DNA of 32,576 bases, taken from NCBI GenBank assembly GCA_014084085.1, contig NPFB01000182.1, positions 19,518-52,093 on the forward strand, read 5' to 3'. This DNA is from Hondaea fermentalgiana. Its lineage: Eukaryota; Sar; Bigyra; Thraustochytrida; Thraustochytriidae. This document shows positions 9,601 through 15,687 of this stretch, one piece after another; the first letter of the stretch is position 1, and each line of letters begins with the position of its first letter. The position numbers and the translations under genes were made by a program. The notes under the pieces were generated by a model. It searched no databases. It was not told the origin of the DNA and was given only the letters and a program-made list of their open reading frames with translations.

Positions 9601-11108
9601 ATGATGAGTTCACGCAAGGATGGAATGCGGCGTTGCAAATCTGTCACGGCGTCGATAAGCGGAGCGCTCAGCCCATTTCCAAACATTTCCCCCAAGAGTC
9701 CGTTCGCCATGTTGTGTTCGAGAAGTGCAGGGCCTACAGCTTGCGAGAGCATCGAGACGCAAGCGAGCGTTGCCTCGTAATGAGTCCTCGATCCGTCTGT
9801 GGTAAGATCGGTAACGCCCAGCGCCTCCCGCGCGGCTGCCTCGGATTGCATTTCAGGACGACTCAGCGCCTTTGCTTGGCGCGAGGGTTCGCTCGTGGCT
9901 CGCGGGACGCCGAGAGCATCCGGCGAGAGCCCTTCTCTGACGCGAAGCATGATTTCTGGCAGGTATGGCAGAATTTGATACGTGACCGCGATGGCGAGCT
10001 TGCCCAGAGCAACGAATGCCGCGTCGCGTTCTGACTTCTTCTCCACTGCCGAGAAAAGGTGTTGGATGCAGATTTCAAGGTAGCTGCGCACAAAGGCATC
10101 TGGGCAATAGCAAGCGAGCTCGGGAAGGAGACGGATCACAGTGCGCCGCACAAGGGCGTCGCGCTTGTAATCGCGGTACTTTAGCACGGTCTCGCAACAT
10201 TCTGCGAATCGTGGGATCATAAATCGCCCTGAATGGTTCAGAAGCTCGCCGAGCGTGAGAAGGGAGCCATGGATTGTCGCCGCTTTGCCCTGCGCAAAAC
10301 CGAGACGCGCAATTTCAAAAACCTTGTAGTACCACTGAACGCAGAGGCGTGAGTCTTTCAAAAGGATGAGCTCAAGCGAGGCGCGCAGGGTGAGCATGGC
10401 TGCTGTACGCGTAAATTCTCGGTCATCGTGGAGGCCAGTTCGGATGTGGTCCAGCACCGTAGACACGTGTGAAATAAACAGCACGGGGCTATTCAATGCA
10501 AGCTCCCGAAGCACAAGGATAGCGGCCACTTTGCGCCTTCGCAAAAGAACAGGATCTGCAGTCTTGCGAGGTTTCCTGGAGTGCTCCAAAGGAGCAAAAA
10601 TGGCAAAGCGCTGTGAGTTCTCAGACTTGCCCATGACCACGGAGGTATCGTCGAGCTCTGAGGCTGCGAGAAGCCATTCAAAGGCACGTTTAACCTCGAA
10701 CTCTACAAAGTCGACCGTAAGAGGTCCGCCCGCGCGAGCGAGCGCGCCGAGGCTGAGCGCCGCGAGCACGAGTGTGTGGACATCGACACGATCCTCAGGC
10801 TGCTGAAAAACGATGCGAATGTAGTTTGCAAAGCGGATGACCTTGACCTCATTTTCTTCGTACGATATCTCGATGAGCTCTCGAATGGCCAAGACGCCGC
10901 CTCGAACCCGCCTGGTGTCAGCTGAGGAAACGAGCACGAAGATGCCCTCATAGACCTCGTTCATGAATTTTACGAATTGCTCATTTGACAGTACATGGTG
11001 CTCAGCCTCGACGAGTTCGCGAAGACGGCACGCTGCCTCCAACTGGGTCGCTTCGTCGGGCCCGTTGCCCAGCGCCTGCAGCGTCTCACTGAGGTCAGCC
11101 ACGGCCAT
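642..11108 (-). CDS. TOR: Target of rapamycin (TOR) serine/threonine kinase, PIKK family
   Basis: The 3488-residue single-exon frame is the TOR catalytic subunit, the nutrient and growth controller of TORC1/TORC2. N-terminal HEAT repeats open with ranges typical of TOR (GGVLAIRELIE, VEFEVKRAFEWLL, ILVLRELALNSP). The FAT domain spans about 1560-2820 (EEWKEWMRRLSVELL, ALHYQEMVF, SINNKLEQPEAA, YKAWHAWALMNF). The FRB spans about 2820-2920, with S2843 and W2911 at the rapamycin-contact positions. The kinase domain has GHEDLRQDERVMQLFG, catalytic loop GLGDRHPSN (D3148, N3153) and DFG (D3167). The FATC tail ends YLGWCSVW. Length exceeds human mTOR (2549 residues) because of low-complexity inserts: His/Ser-rich about 600-690, Arg/Gly-rich about 1020-1100, polyQ about 1840-1895, and an acidic-then-basic block about 2390-2665. 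The start ATG lies in good context (ACCACAATGG). Assignment is near certain. Confidence 0.97.
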   Translation of the reverse strand: MAVADLSETLQALGNGPDEATQLEAACRLRELVEAEHHVLSNEQFVKFMNEVYEGIFVLVSSADTRRVRGGVLAIRELIEISYEENEVKVIRFANYIRIVFQQPEDRVDVHTLVLAALSLGALARAGGPLTVDFVEFEVKRAFEWLLAASELDDTSVVMGKSENSQRFAIFAPLEHSRKPRKTADPVLLRRRKVAAILVLRELALNSPVLFISHVSTVLDHIRTGLHDDREFTRTAAMLTLRASLELILLKDSRLCVQWYYKVFEIARLGFAQGKAATIHGSLLTLGELLNHSGRFMIPRFAECCETVLKYRDYKRDALVRRTVIRLLPELACYCPDAFVRSYLEICIQHLFSAVEKKSERDAAFVALGKLAIAVTYQILPYLPEIMLRVREGLSPDALGVPRATSEPSRQAKALSRPEMQSEAAAREALGVTDLTTDGSRTHYEATLACVSMLSQAVGPALLEHNMANGLLGEMFGNGLSAPLIDAVTDLQRRIPSLRELIMSHLLHSLSYTLSGCPFRAPPGGGVLEATTFSHLDMIEALEARIPGPRSGVQYRVAGPVSHAITLTSSTLGEDDALSRLNWPTEQSPAQASPHSASYFLFFAGGVQRRAAGSGAPPGSAASVVDHHGSYPAQTHPHYHHHFQSPSHPHQYGLSADLSIGNGSGVASNSSSGSNSNSYGATNTFVGGRARSIRQRRLILLALQTLRKFDFCAVNLLPFLHNSVIPYMDDSDPLIRKEVALTCGALLAPLSKPDSESSSRLDNWGVSAKLTSEGVRRLLMLGVSDPEPAIRAAVLTCLKENDRFDDFLIHEDTLQALFVALHDEDFYVRRIGMAVASRLSPRNPALIYPAVRKCILAAMAQLRFSPTQNQREEGAVILLGDVVAGFNRSRLMKGGSSHATPLISPIIVPLIKILLTKLRDARNTMSTAILRTLGEVASMHGVDMRDYMSDLLPLTIDILQDQGSPDKRRWALWMLGQLVRSTGLVITPLLEYPNLLDTLLGVIKGGSTMPWGLREEALKALGSLGALDPFETKQRSRSRSRNPGASRSGGGGAGAGGGGQANDWTGGTTGTGRGAGHGTIDTASTASSQATGQHGPHFAHTRAHAHAGDPRYSHLDEDSEPLGPKDEDYYPTVAIHALIRILQDGTLATHHSMVIQALTHIFRSLGLACVTFLPQIMPCIIQVATSCEQELRKVLFFNISVLVSISKQHIRPYLEDIFHLIHTYWYENLDQVFVLIEEISRALREEFVPYARSVLPNILAVIEMMRTNNMDPSKISIGAAGKVTKFGMQGIGALTLRSPSDNRFFRGVQGSAQSARDVTAQGALGPSYASPAMVSTAGGRRRSPHHGPMESSGPNGLSPTASLANLGVSAIGGPMAGIAAVAGQPASRSNAGAPFDALSAASGAQGSKPHRVAATAEQKLSMGKYATPASARRVFKTIEVLGFTLTGYFYLIIPALIELVETESADGQVRIYAVHALGHLSSHAFFADYALHAMQCLLRLLRRPVVASLKCQAVDTLCIFALRFPSIFYMFEQTVENTVRARALPPLAVEHFKTTLGILRSEILQDSDGRNSSNFAGIADSRHSIERDRFLDTLLRAFHGESSSTDPSIPMLDLGSRAGSVLGGLDGLASADADLGATQKMLHVNQNKLQNAWEASERATAEEWKEWMRRLSVELLRESPSPALRACSAVAQVYNPLAKELFNPAFVSCWSSLADQYQGSLIYSLEVALQSSRTPPETLQMLLDLAEFMEHDDRVLPIGIRDLGNYAQRCHAYAKALHYQEMVFRNLPGACTEGLISINNKLEQPEAAVGILHYVQQLQRRQYQMACSQPATKRIPEVNMLDFGVAAAALSPQQQFFQSQQQQHHMTQQMQRQQRQQQQRRRQNSGMERMDDVDGSESHRDEVARVSSHSSFGDDGFDQESRGGRPRDDGSMPNGNASVEPFEMDDLVEDGTIMLKETWFEKLGRWEEALESYEDKLKHLDEQPSVTLSEEDLASTMGKVRCLINLGEYDQLMTLADQIWQRVPREWALAKMAPMFCQSAWSCGDWNAMEGFAKFIPEKNLDGYMLRAVLALQRNDFVTSRQMIDSGRTLLGEQLGALVGESYNRAYRQIVTVQQFAELDEIYEYKQRVASRVHSLEEIGELKAKLQKIWSKRIRGSQENVAVWQSILGAHSLVLEPKEDLHTYIKFSTICRKSDRLRICFMTLQRLGVSDENFDDFEDIDPHTSFAFLKYRWALLKEQSMQSHQDDQLRSSHYMVSGYSSSYRTSFTVVPIEQPREVLMPAHNAVESTNLRIREGRSSTIENLERVIGILEHRHRASPLVQNDRKLLVRCYLKLGSWKLAIEDYKLREDIIADTLCIFYAATEMEPDNYKAWHAWALMNFRAVELYNRALLSLSPGSPDHLSTASSFVDLASAHDAIKEETDSILLEEEEEEEEEEEEEADAGAVTDAGKVKNGARKEENDEEEIDESKQGNDEEQDENGADNDHDHDHLEGANGGGPQSAAAAANGGTVHDGNSTPGANGHADDTVPNGDMTSAAEEGDDGKEDDAESLTPTPTPAPMMQRQNHDEDAGPSASNGKGNVVADPDQSDTEKDSEHPLPAPPVSKDVSSADKENPASTNATTTSTQSSNLKKGERRDGSSQLRDLKAQAAAAKEARRRKKRARKRALNRRRQEISEKMQQYVVPAIYGFFQSIALGQTSSDSRNVLQDILRLLTLWFSHGARPEVEVAIQKGFEMVSIGTWLDVVPQLIARIHTRVPTIKAALHRLLVTLGEEHPHALVYPLTVAAKSINPHRQRAAQLILDELRRTPGNATLVDQAQLVSHELIRVAILWPEQWYEAIEEASRAYFNDDEDIDAMNEILDAKHDLMHEQFETIHEHEFVRAYGRDLEVAERCKERFMQTERRKEMILQAWEKYHQVFRKINRELSQLKQLELDKVSPALLNAHDMQLAVPGTYVAGRPVVCIDGFASMIRIIVSKQRPRQITLRGSDGKDYLFLLKGHEDLRQDERVMQLFGLVNRLLKKERETNRYDLNIERFAVIPLSHNVGISEWLPNTDTFHALIERFRNSRSVLLDIEQRLIKKVAPDYTSLTVIQKVEAFCHALAHTNGGDLGKVLWLKSRNSEIWLDRRTNYTRSLATMSMVGYVLGLGDRHPSNLMLDRSSGKVIHIDFGDCFEVAMHREKFPEKVPFRLTRMLIAAMEVSGVEGNFRYTCESVMRVLRANRDSVMAMLEAFVHDPLINWRLLQNESESAARDPSSMSVSTTSTGQSLAQRDGGSLSSSEASRSTQGRGNGADSMRSGREDSSMLGPMRRRLTSVGMPLDRHYGGEGLNLRPRARTEGRISPRGSTQEVGSATPSRSRTSRESSIVQMHADANAEALNQRALAVLQRVHDKLTGRDFAVKKPKRDPLGKAPSAPATAPPFSPRGGNGETGTAENGARKFNRGKQVPKDEDDQEMEESPAPVSLQVQRLIVQATSHENLSQAYLGWCSVW

Positions 11109-11216
11109 TGTGGTCCCCGTGCTCGTTGCTGCCGCTCAGCGGCGCGGCCTTGCCTGCTTGCACTCGTGACGCAGCGTCGCGAGCCAGGCGGAGCGCGTGC
11201 GTTGTTGCTGCAGCCA

Positions 11217-11259
11217 CAGCAGCAGCAGCAGCAGCAAGAGGACGAGGACGAGGACGAGG
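11217..11259. repeat. CAG then GAC-GAG microsatellite
   Basis: About seven CAG/AGC units are followed by alternating gac and gag triplets. The tract lies just upstream of the TOR start, within its probable 5' leader. It is not in the TOR reading frame. Confidence 0.8.
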
Positions 11260-11668
11260 TCGCGGACGGACGACGCCTTGCGCGTCACGTTTTCGTCACG
11301 TCTCGAGACCGGGTCGACTCGTACGCGAGGCGAGCGAAGCTCGCGCAATTTCCGCCTCTCGGCAGCGTGTGGCGTGGCGAGGCCTCGCGCCGCGCAGACT
11401 CTGGCCGCCGGCCTGTGGCGGCGGCAGGCAGTCGGGTCCGCGCGCCGCGCCGCGTCAGGCCCCTCGCGCGGGCAGAGAAGGCTCTTTGGCGCGCGGCGCG
11501 CCTCGTAGGTTCTTTGATTTGGCTGCCTTCGTAGCCTCCGCTGCTGTTGCTGCTGCTGCTTGTTTGTGCTGTAAAGTAAAGCAGGCAAACCCGATCTCCG
11601 CAACGCATTTTTCGATCGACTGAGTGTGACCAAAGCTGTGATCATGATGCTGCAAGGGAAGCGCCTAC

Positions 11669-11684
11669 CTAGGCCTAGGCCTAG
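11669..11684. repeat. 16-bp perfect palindrome of CTAGGC units
   Basis: The sequence ctaggcctaggcctag reads the same on both strands. It sits midway between the divergent TOR and karyopherin genes. It could be a dimeric factor-binding site, but it may be chance; only sequence symmetry supports it. Confidence 0.35.
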
Positions 11685-11937
11685 CATTGCACGCGCAAGG
11701 GAAAGTTGGCTCAAGAGTCGAGCTTGGACGCTCGAAGGCGTTGCCACGCAAAAGTAGAGCCGGAGATCTAGCTGCCTGAGCTAGCTAGTTGCATGCATTT
11801 TCTCCTCTTCCTTCCTCGTTCTGATTGAAGTCTTTGTCGATGGGCTGACTTGACTGGCTGCTTCGTTGCTTGGCTGGCTGAATGGTGATGCTGGACGTAT
11901 GCAGCAAGCTTCAGAATCAGAGAGAGGAACTTGCAAG

Positions 11938-11977
11938 GATCCGAAAATGATGACGAGGATCCGAAAATGATGACGAG
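11938..11977. repeat. Two perfect 20-bp tandem copies
   Basis: The unit gatccgaaaatgatgacgag occurs twice without mismatch, followed by a short gatgatg tract. It is probably a recent slippage or duplication event in the intergenic region. Confidence 0.9.
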
Positions 11978-12400
11978 GACGGTGATGATGATGTAGCGAA
12001 GCGCTGCGGCGAGCCAAAACAGGACTTTCGTTTGGCTGCAGTGCCGCGATTTTCGACCTTTCGGGCAAGCAATCAAATCACATGTCAATGCGTGCGCGCA
12101 CCAGCGTTACCGCAGGGAGGTCGATGTTCACCCACCAGCCGGGCGGCGGGTCTCCAAGGTGGAAACGAAGACTGATCCAGAAAAGAGGGAAGAGAAGCGC
12201 GGCAGTTGGCGGACCGCAACTCGAACTCGAACGAAGGAGGAAAAAGAAGAAAGGCAAAGCGAGAAGAAAGGAAGGGAAGGGAAAGCAAAGGAGGGAGAGG
12301 AGACTCGAGCGAGTGGCGAAGAAAGAAACCAACAAGCAAGCAAAGCGGCATCGCGGCGAGGCCTTGAGCGGGCGGAGGAGCGGGTCGCCGCGCGGGCGCG

Positions 12401-15082
12401 ATGCAGGGCGCGGGCGCGGGCGCGGGCGCGTGGAGCACGGAGCGCGCCCTGCGCACGCTGCGCGGGGCGCTGGCCGCGGATGCAGGGGTGCGGCGGAGCG
12501 CGGAGGCGGCGCTGGCCCAGGCGCTCGCGGAACCCAGGCACGACGAGACGAGCGCGCTCGCGGCGCTGCTGGCGCTCGTGCTGGAGCGCGCGCGCGCCGC
12601 GCAGGCAGGACCCGAGGCGCTCCTCGCGGCCGTGACCCTACGGCGCGCCGTGCGTCCGGGAGACGCAGACCAGGTGCTGGCAAGGCTCGTCAACGGGGGC
12701 GCCCTCGGGTGCCGCGACGCCCGCGCTCGGGCGGCGAACGCGGCGCTCGTCTCGCACCTGGCGCTGAGCGGGACGGAACCCGAGATCGCCGCCAAGGTCG
12801 ACGGCCTCGTTGCTCTCGGCTCTTCGCCAGAAGCGTCCGCCGAGACACGAAAGGGCTGTCTGAAATGCGCCAAACTCATCGCCATCCAGTCGAAATCGGT
12901 GGACGGCAAAAAGCTCGCGCTGCCGCAGCGCCTCTCCCCGCTCTTTAAGACCGCGCTTGCAAGTAGCAGCTGCGACGATGCCGCGGCCGCGGCTGCGGCA
13001 TCACTCACCATCTCTGCCATCGCTCGAACAATGACGCTGCTGGCCAACACGGCCCTCATGCACTCGAACACGGAGCTGCCCGCTTGGTGGCTCTCTACCA
13101 TGGTACGCTGCGCATCGCATCCGGACGTCCAGCTCTTTGCGCGTTGCAACGCGCTTCGCCTTGTGCACTCGGTATGGAAGCAGCGTCGGAGCATTCGTCA
13201 AAACGCTTCGCTTCGCGAAGACGCGAGCTCCCTCGCCACCAATACACTTAGCGCAGTCTCCAGCGGAGGTCTGAACGAACAAAAGGATGAGACAGTAAAT
13301 TATGATTCGGACGATGGAGAGCCACGCGGCCCGATCGCCGCCGCAGCAGTCGCGTGCGAAATCTTGCGTGATGTGGTGGAGGAGCTCATTGACGAAACCC
13401 GGCAGGATGTCGACGTGGGCCCACTTGTGGAACTCGGACTGCGTGCGAGCCGCTTGCGCACTGACATTCGCGTGCTCTTCACCGAGGACCCCAATGAATT
13501 CGTAGCTGTGCACGAGGATGAGACAGCGCTCAACGAGCCACGACATGCGGCCGTCGGCCTCCTCGAGTCCCTGTACGAATTCGCCCCCAAACCAGTCACT
13601 GCCAAGCTCACGTCAATTCGCATGGAGCATGCCAGCGAGCTTGATGTCGAGGCGCTGCTCTGGTGCACGGGTTGTCTGTTGCCAACTCTTGAGGAGTCAT
13701 ATGACGGTGCTCACAGTCTTTGTGCGGCAGAGTTGATGCGCTCGCTTGATCTCTGGTGCGAGGCCCTCGCCGCACAAATGCATTTGGATCCTCTTTTACA
13801 CGCTCGCCTTCTCTGGTGCATTTGGTTGCGTATGCGTCGGCCCGATGCTTCCTCAACGCCGGCCGAGCGCGCTCTCGTTCTTCGAAGTATGGCCGAAGCA
13901 GCCATCACGAGTGGGGGGCTCCTTCCGGGCGTCGGATTACACGCGGCGCAGGCTTTTAGCCAGATTTTGCGACGAGAGCGGGCCCTCATGGACGGCCGCG
14001 GCGGCGTGCAGGCCTTTGTTGGCCTTGTTGGTATTCTCTCGTCAAGTTCCCCAGACACGGCACATATTGCCATCCAGGCGATCGAGGTCGCCCTCGACAC
14101 TGCCAACGGCGTACCTGTTGGCGCACCGTGCCAAGACCTTGTTCGCTACATCATTCGGCTGTGGTCCCTGGGCATTCGCAATGATCCCATGCTTAGTCAG
14201 ACCTGCGGTCGCATCCTCTTGCACGTTTCGCGCCGTGTTACGGATCTTCTACAGCAGGTCTCGGAGGCAAGCCCGTCGCTCGCGGGTCAGATTTGCCGCG
14301 CCGACGTCGACTGTCGTCTGCATGCGCAAGCGCTTTCCCTTTTTGATCTGTTACACGCTGCGCCTCCGCCGCCTCTTCCTCCGTCGGCTTCGGCGTTGGG
14401 CTCGAATACGATGCAAAATGCTACAGAAGATCGATTCCTATGCATGGCCGAGTGTCTGCGCGTTGTGGCGCGCGTGCGGCCGGCTGAGGTCGCGAGTCGT
14501 CTCGTGTGGCTACGTGAGCAAGGCGCCGACGATTTGCCCGCCTACTCGGCTGCGGTCGTGTGCTGTCTGCGTGCGGCGCGCATGTCTTCCATGCCGGGCT
14601 TGCTGGCCAATCTTGGCAAGGATGTTGTGCGTTTTCCGTGTTCCAAAGAGGTCCTTCTCGAGGTGGCCCTTGGAAGTATGGCTGTTGGAGATGTGGCCTG
14701 GTTGCTGCAACTGCAGACCTTGCAGAGTCCTGCTGACCTCGTAGCGTTCGTGATTGCCTCGGCTGGCCGTGCAGATTCTCCCGTTGGCATCGTTCTCGGC
14801 GCCTTTCTTTGCCTTTGCGCGCAGCATGCTCCACAGGTGTGGACTGATGCATCAGTCAAGCCCTTTCTTCGAGAGTGTCTCACATGGTCTGCCACTTCGA
14901 GCGAGCCTGACGTTGAGGACAATGACGACCTTTGGGGGTTTGCCCTTCCCGCGGAGCTCGATGGCGCGGATGATGAAGTCAAGAATGAAGACACACTCCT
15001 CGACGCTTTCGATGGCAACGCGCAGGACTATCAGCTTGCGCTTGCTACCGCCAAGGCTCTCATCTCGCGTCTCGCTGGCTGA
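12401..15082 (+). CDS. Importin-beta/karyopherin family protein (importin-9/Kap114-like, tentative)
   Basis: The 893-residue protein is helical and HEAT-repeat-like throughout. Its N-terminus (ALRTLRGALAADAGVRRSAE, then EAALAQ and LLALVLERARAA) has the layout of the importin-beta N-terminal domain that contacts Ran. Around residues 365-375 the string LFTEDPNEFVAVHEDE resembles the 'DPNxFV-x-DE' segment of importin-9-type karyopherins. The C-terminus is acidic (DVEDNDDLWGF, then DGADDEVKNED), as in several cargo-binding importins. It would shuttle cargo through nuclear pores. It is shorter than importin-9 (about 1040 residues), with a long weakly conserved middle. ATG 12401 follows a GA-rich leader. 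The superfamily is likely; the specific member is uncertain (importin-7, -8 or -11 are alternatives). Confidence 0.65.
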   Translation: MQGAGAGAGAWSTERALRTLRGALAADAGVRRSAEAALAQALAEPRHDETSALAALLALVLERARAAQAGPEALLAAVTLRRAVRPGDADQVLARLVNGGALGCRDARARAANAALVSHLALSGTEPEIAAKVDGLVALGSSPEASAETRKGCLKCAKLIAIQSKSVDGKKLALPQRLSPLFKTALASSSCDDAAAAAAASLTISAIARTMTLLANTALMHSNTELPAWWLSTMVRCASHPDVQLFARCNALRLVHSVWKQRRSIRQNASLREDASSLATNTLSAVSSGGLNEQKDETVNYDSDDGEPRGPIAAAAVACEILRDVVEELIDETRQDVDVGPLVELGLRASRLRTDIRVLFTEDPNEFVAVHEDETALNEPRHAAVGLLESLYEFAPKPVTAKLTSIRMEHASELDVEALLWCTGCLLPTLEESYDGAHSLCAAELMRSLDLWCEALAAQMHLDPLLHARLLWCIWLRMRRPDASSTPAERALVLRSMAEAAITSGGLLPGVGLHAAQAFSQILRRERALMDGRGGVQAFVGLVGILSSSSPDTAHIAIQAIEVALDTANGVPVGAPCQDLVRYIIRLWSLGIRNDPMLSQTCGRILLHVSRRVTDLLQQVSEASPSLAGQICRADVDCRLHAQALSLFDLLHAAPPPPLPPSASALGSNTMQNATEDRFLCMAECLRVVARVRPAEVASRLVWLREQGADDLPAYSAAVVCCLRAARMSSMPGLLANLGKDVVRFPCSKEVLLEVALGSMAVGDVAWLLQLQTLQSPADLVAFVIASAGRADSPVGIVLGAFLCLCAQHAPQVWTDASVKPFLRECLTWSATSSEPDVEDNDDLWGFALPAELDGADDEVKNEDTLLDAFDGNAQDYQLALATAKALISRLAG

Positions 15083-15687
15083 ATGTATTTTTCGGGGAGG
15101 GGTGGTGGAGGATGCAGTGATGCACAAAAGGTGCAGCGTATGTGACGGCCTCTTCAATGACCGAGTACATCACGATGGACTATCTGCGTGCAGTTCACGT
15201 TTCGCGCGTCGTGCCTCTGCCCTGACTGCAAAAGGATTTCTTGCTCGAATTTCTAGTCAGCAAAGAAAGCTCAAGGCGTAATGTGACCAATGCGCCGAGC
15301 ACGATGAATGTCGTTGAAGAAGAGGGACAGGGGGAGACAGGGGGAATGCTTTGACGTTTTCCGGATCAAAAATAACACGATGTGTGCCATACCGGCAAAT
15401 GGCATATAGGTTCCCGCGGCGCATCGCGTTTCCGTGTGGAAAAAGGCGAATTCTATGAAGAACGGAGGGAATGCAGTCAAGTCAGACTTCGATGGATGGT
15501 CGTCTGGCATCCAAGAACATGCGAAATATCTCTTCTTAGTGTTCTTCAAATGTGTGCATTTGTGTAAAAAAGAATTACCATTTTTGCGAGGCAAACACAA
15601 TTTTCTCCTCTCCCGTTTATTGGTTATCTCTTCCTCTTTTAAGTTCCGCGTCAGCCCTTTGCACTGAATCAAAAACCCTGCAATTTG
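15083..15687. other. Convergent intergenic region, no gene seen
   Basis: This stretch lies between the 3' ends of the karyopherin gene (plus) and the coiled-coil gene (minus), so it should hold both 3' UTRs and polyadenylation sites. Short open frames on both strands have no recognisable motifs. AT content rises toward 15540-15680. Confidence 0.5.

Larger units (their letters stand above)
11109..12400. promoter_or_regulatory. Divergent intergenic region between TOR and the karyopherin gene
   Basis: This ~1.3 kb region separates two head-to-head genes, so it must hold both promoters and both 5' leaders. I see no convincing TATA box or conserved coding frame. It contains CAG and GACGAG microsatellites, a CCTAGG-based palindrome, a 20-bp tandem repeat, and a strongly purine-rich stretch (about 12155-12360) just before the plus-strand start. 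Several open frames here are low-complexity consequences of the GC-rich sequence. Confidence 0.5.

Noticed and set aside
11136..11747. 203-codon minus frame upstream of TOR with an Arg/Leu-rich start resembling a mitochondrial presequence
   Set aside because: It is mostly the CAG/CTG microsatellite and GC-rich DNA (polyQ, polyL) in the probable TOR leader, with no domain.
12082..12948. 288-codon plus frame rich in Arg, Lys and Gly before and across the karyopherin start
   Set aside because: Composition follows the GA-rich leader and GC-rich coding DNA. It overlaps a frame with clear importin-like sequence.
13746..14744. 332-codon plus frame inside the karyopherin gene
   Set aside because: It is an out-of-phase shadow rich in Arg and Cys, typical of GC-rich coding sequence.
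15118..15281. Cys-containing peptide (MHKRCSVCDGLF…) after the karyopherin stop, as a possible zinc-binding small protein
   Set aside because: Only one CxxC pair is present, the frame is part of a longer shadow, and nothing else supports it.
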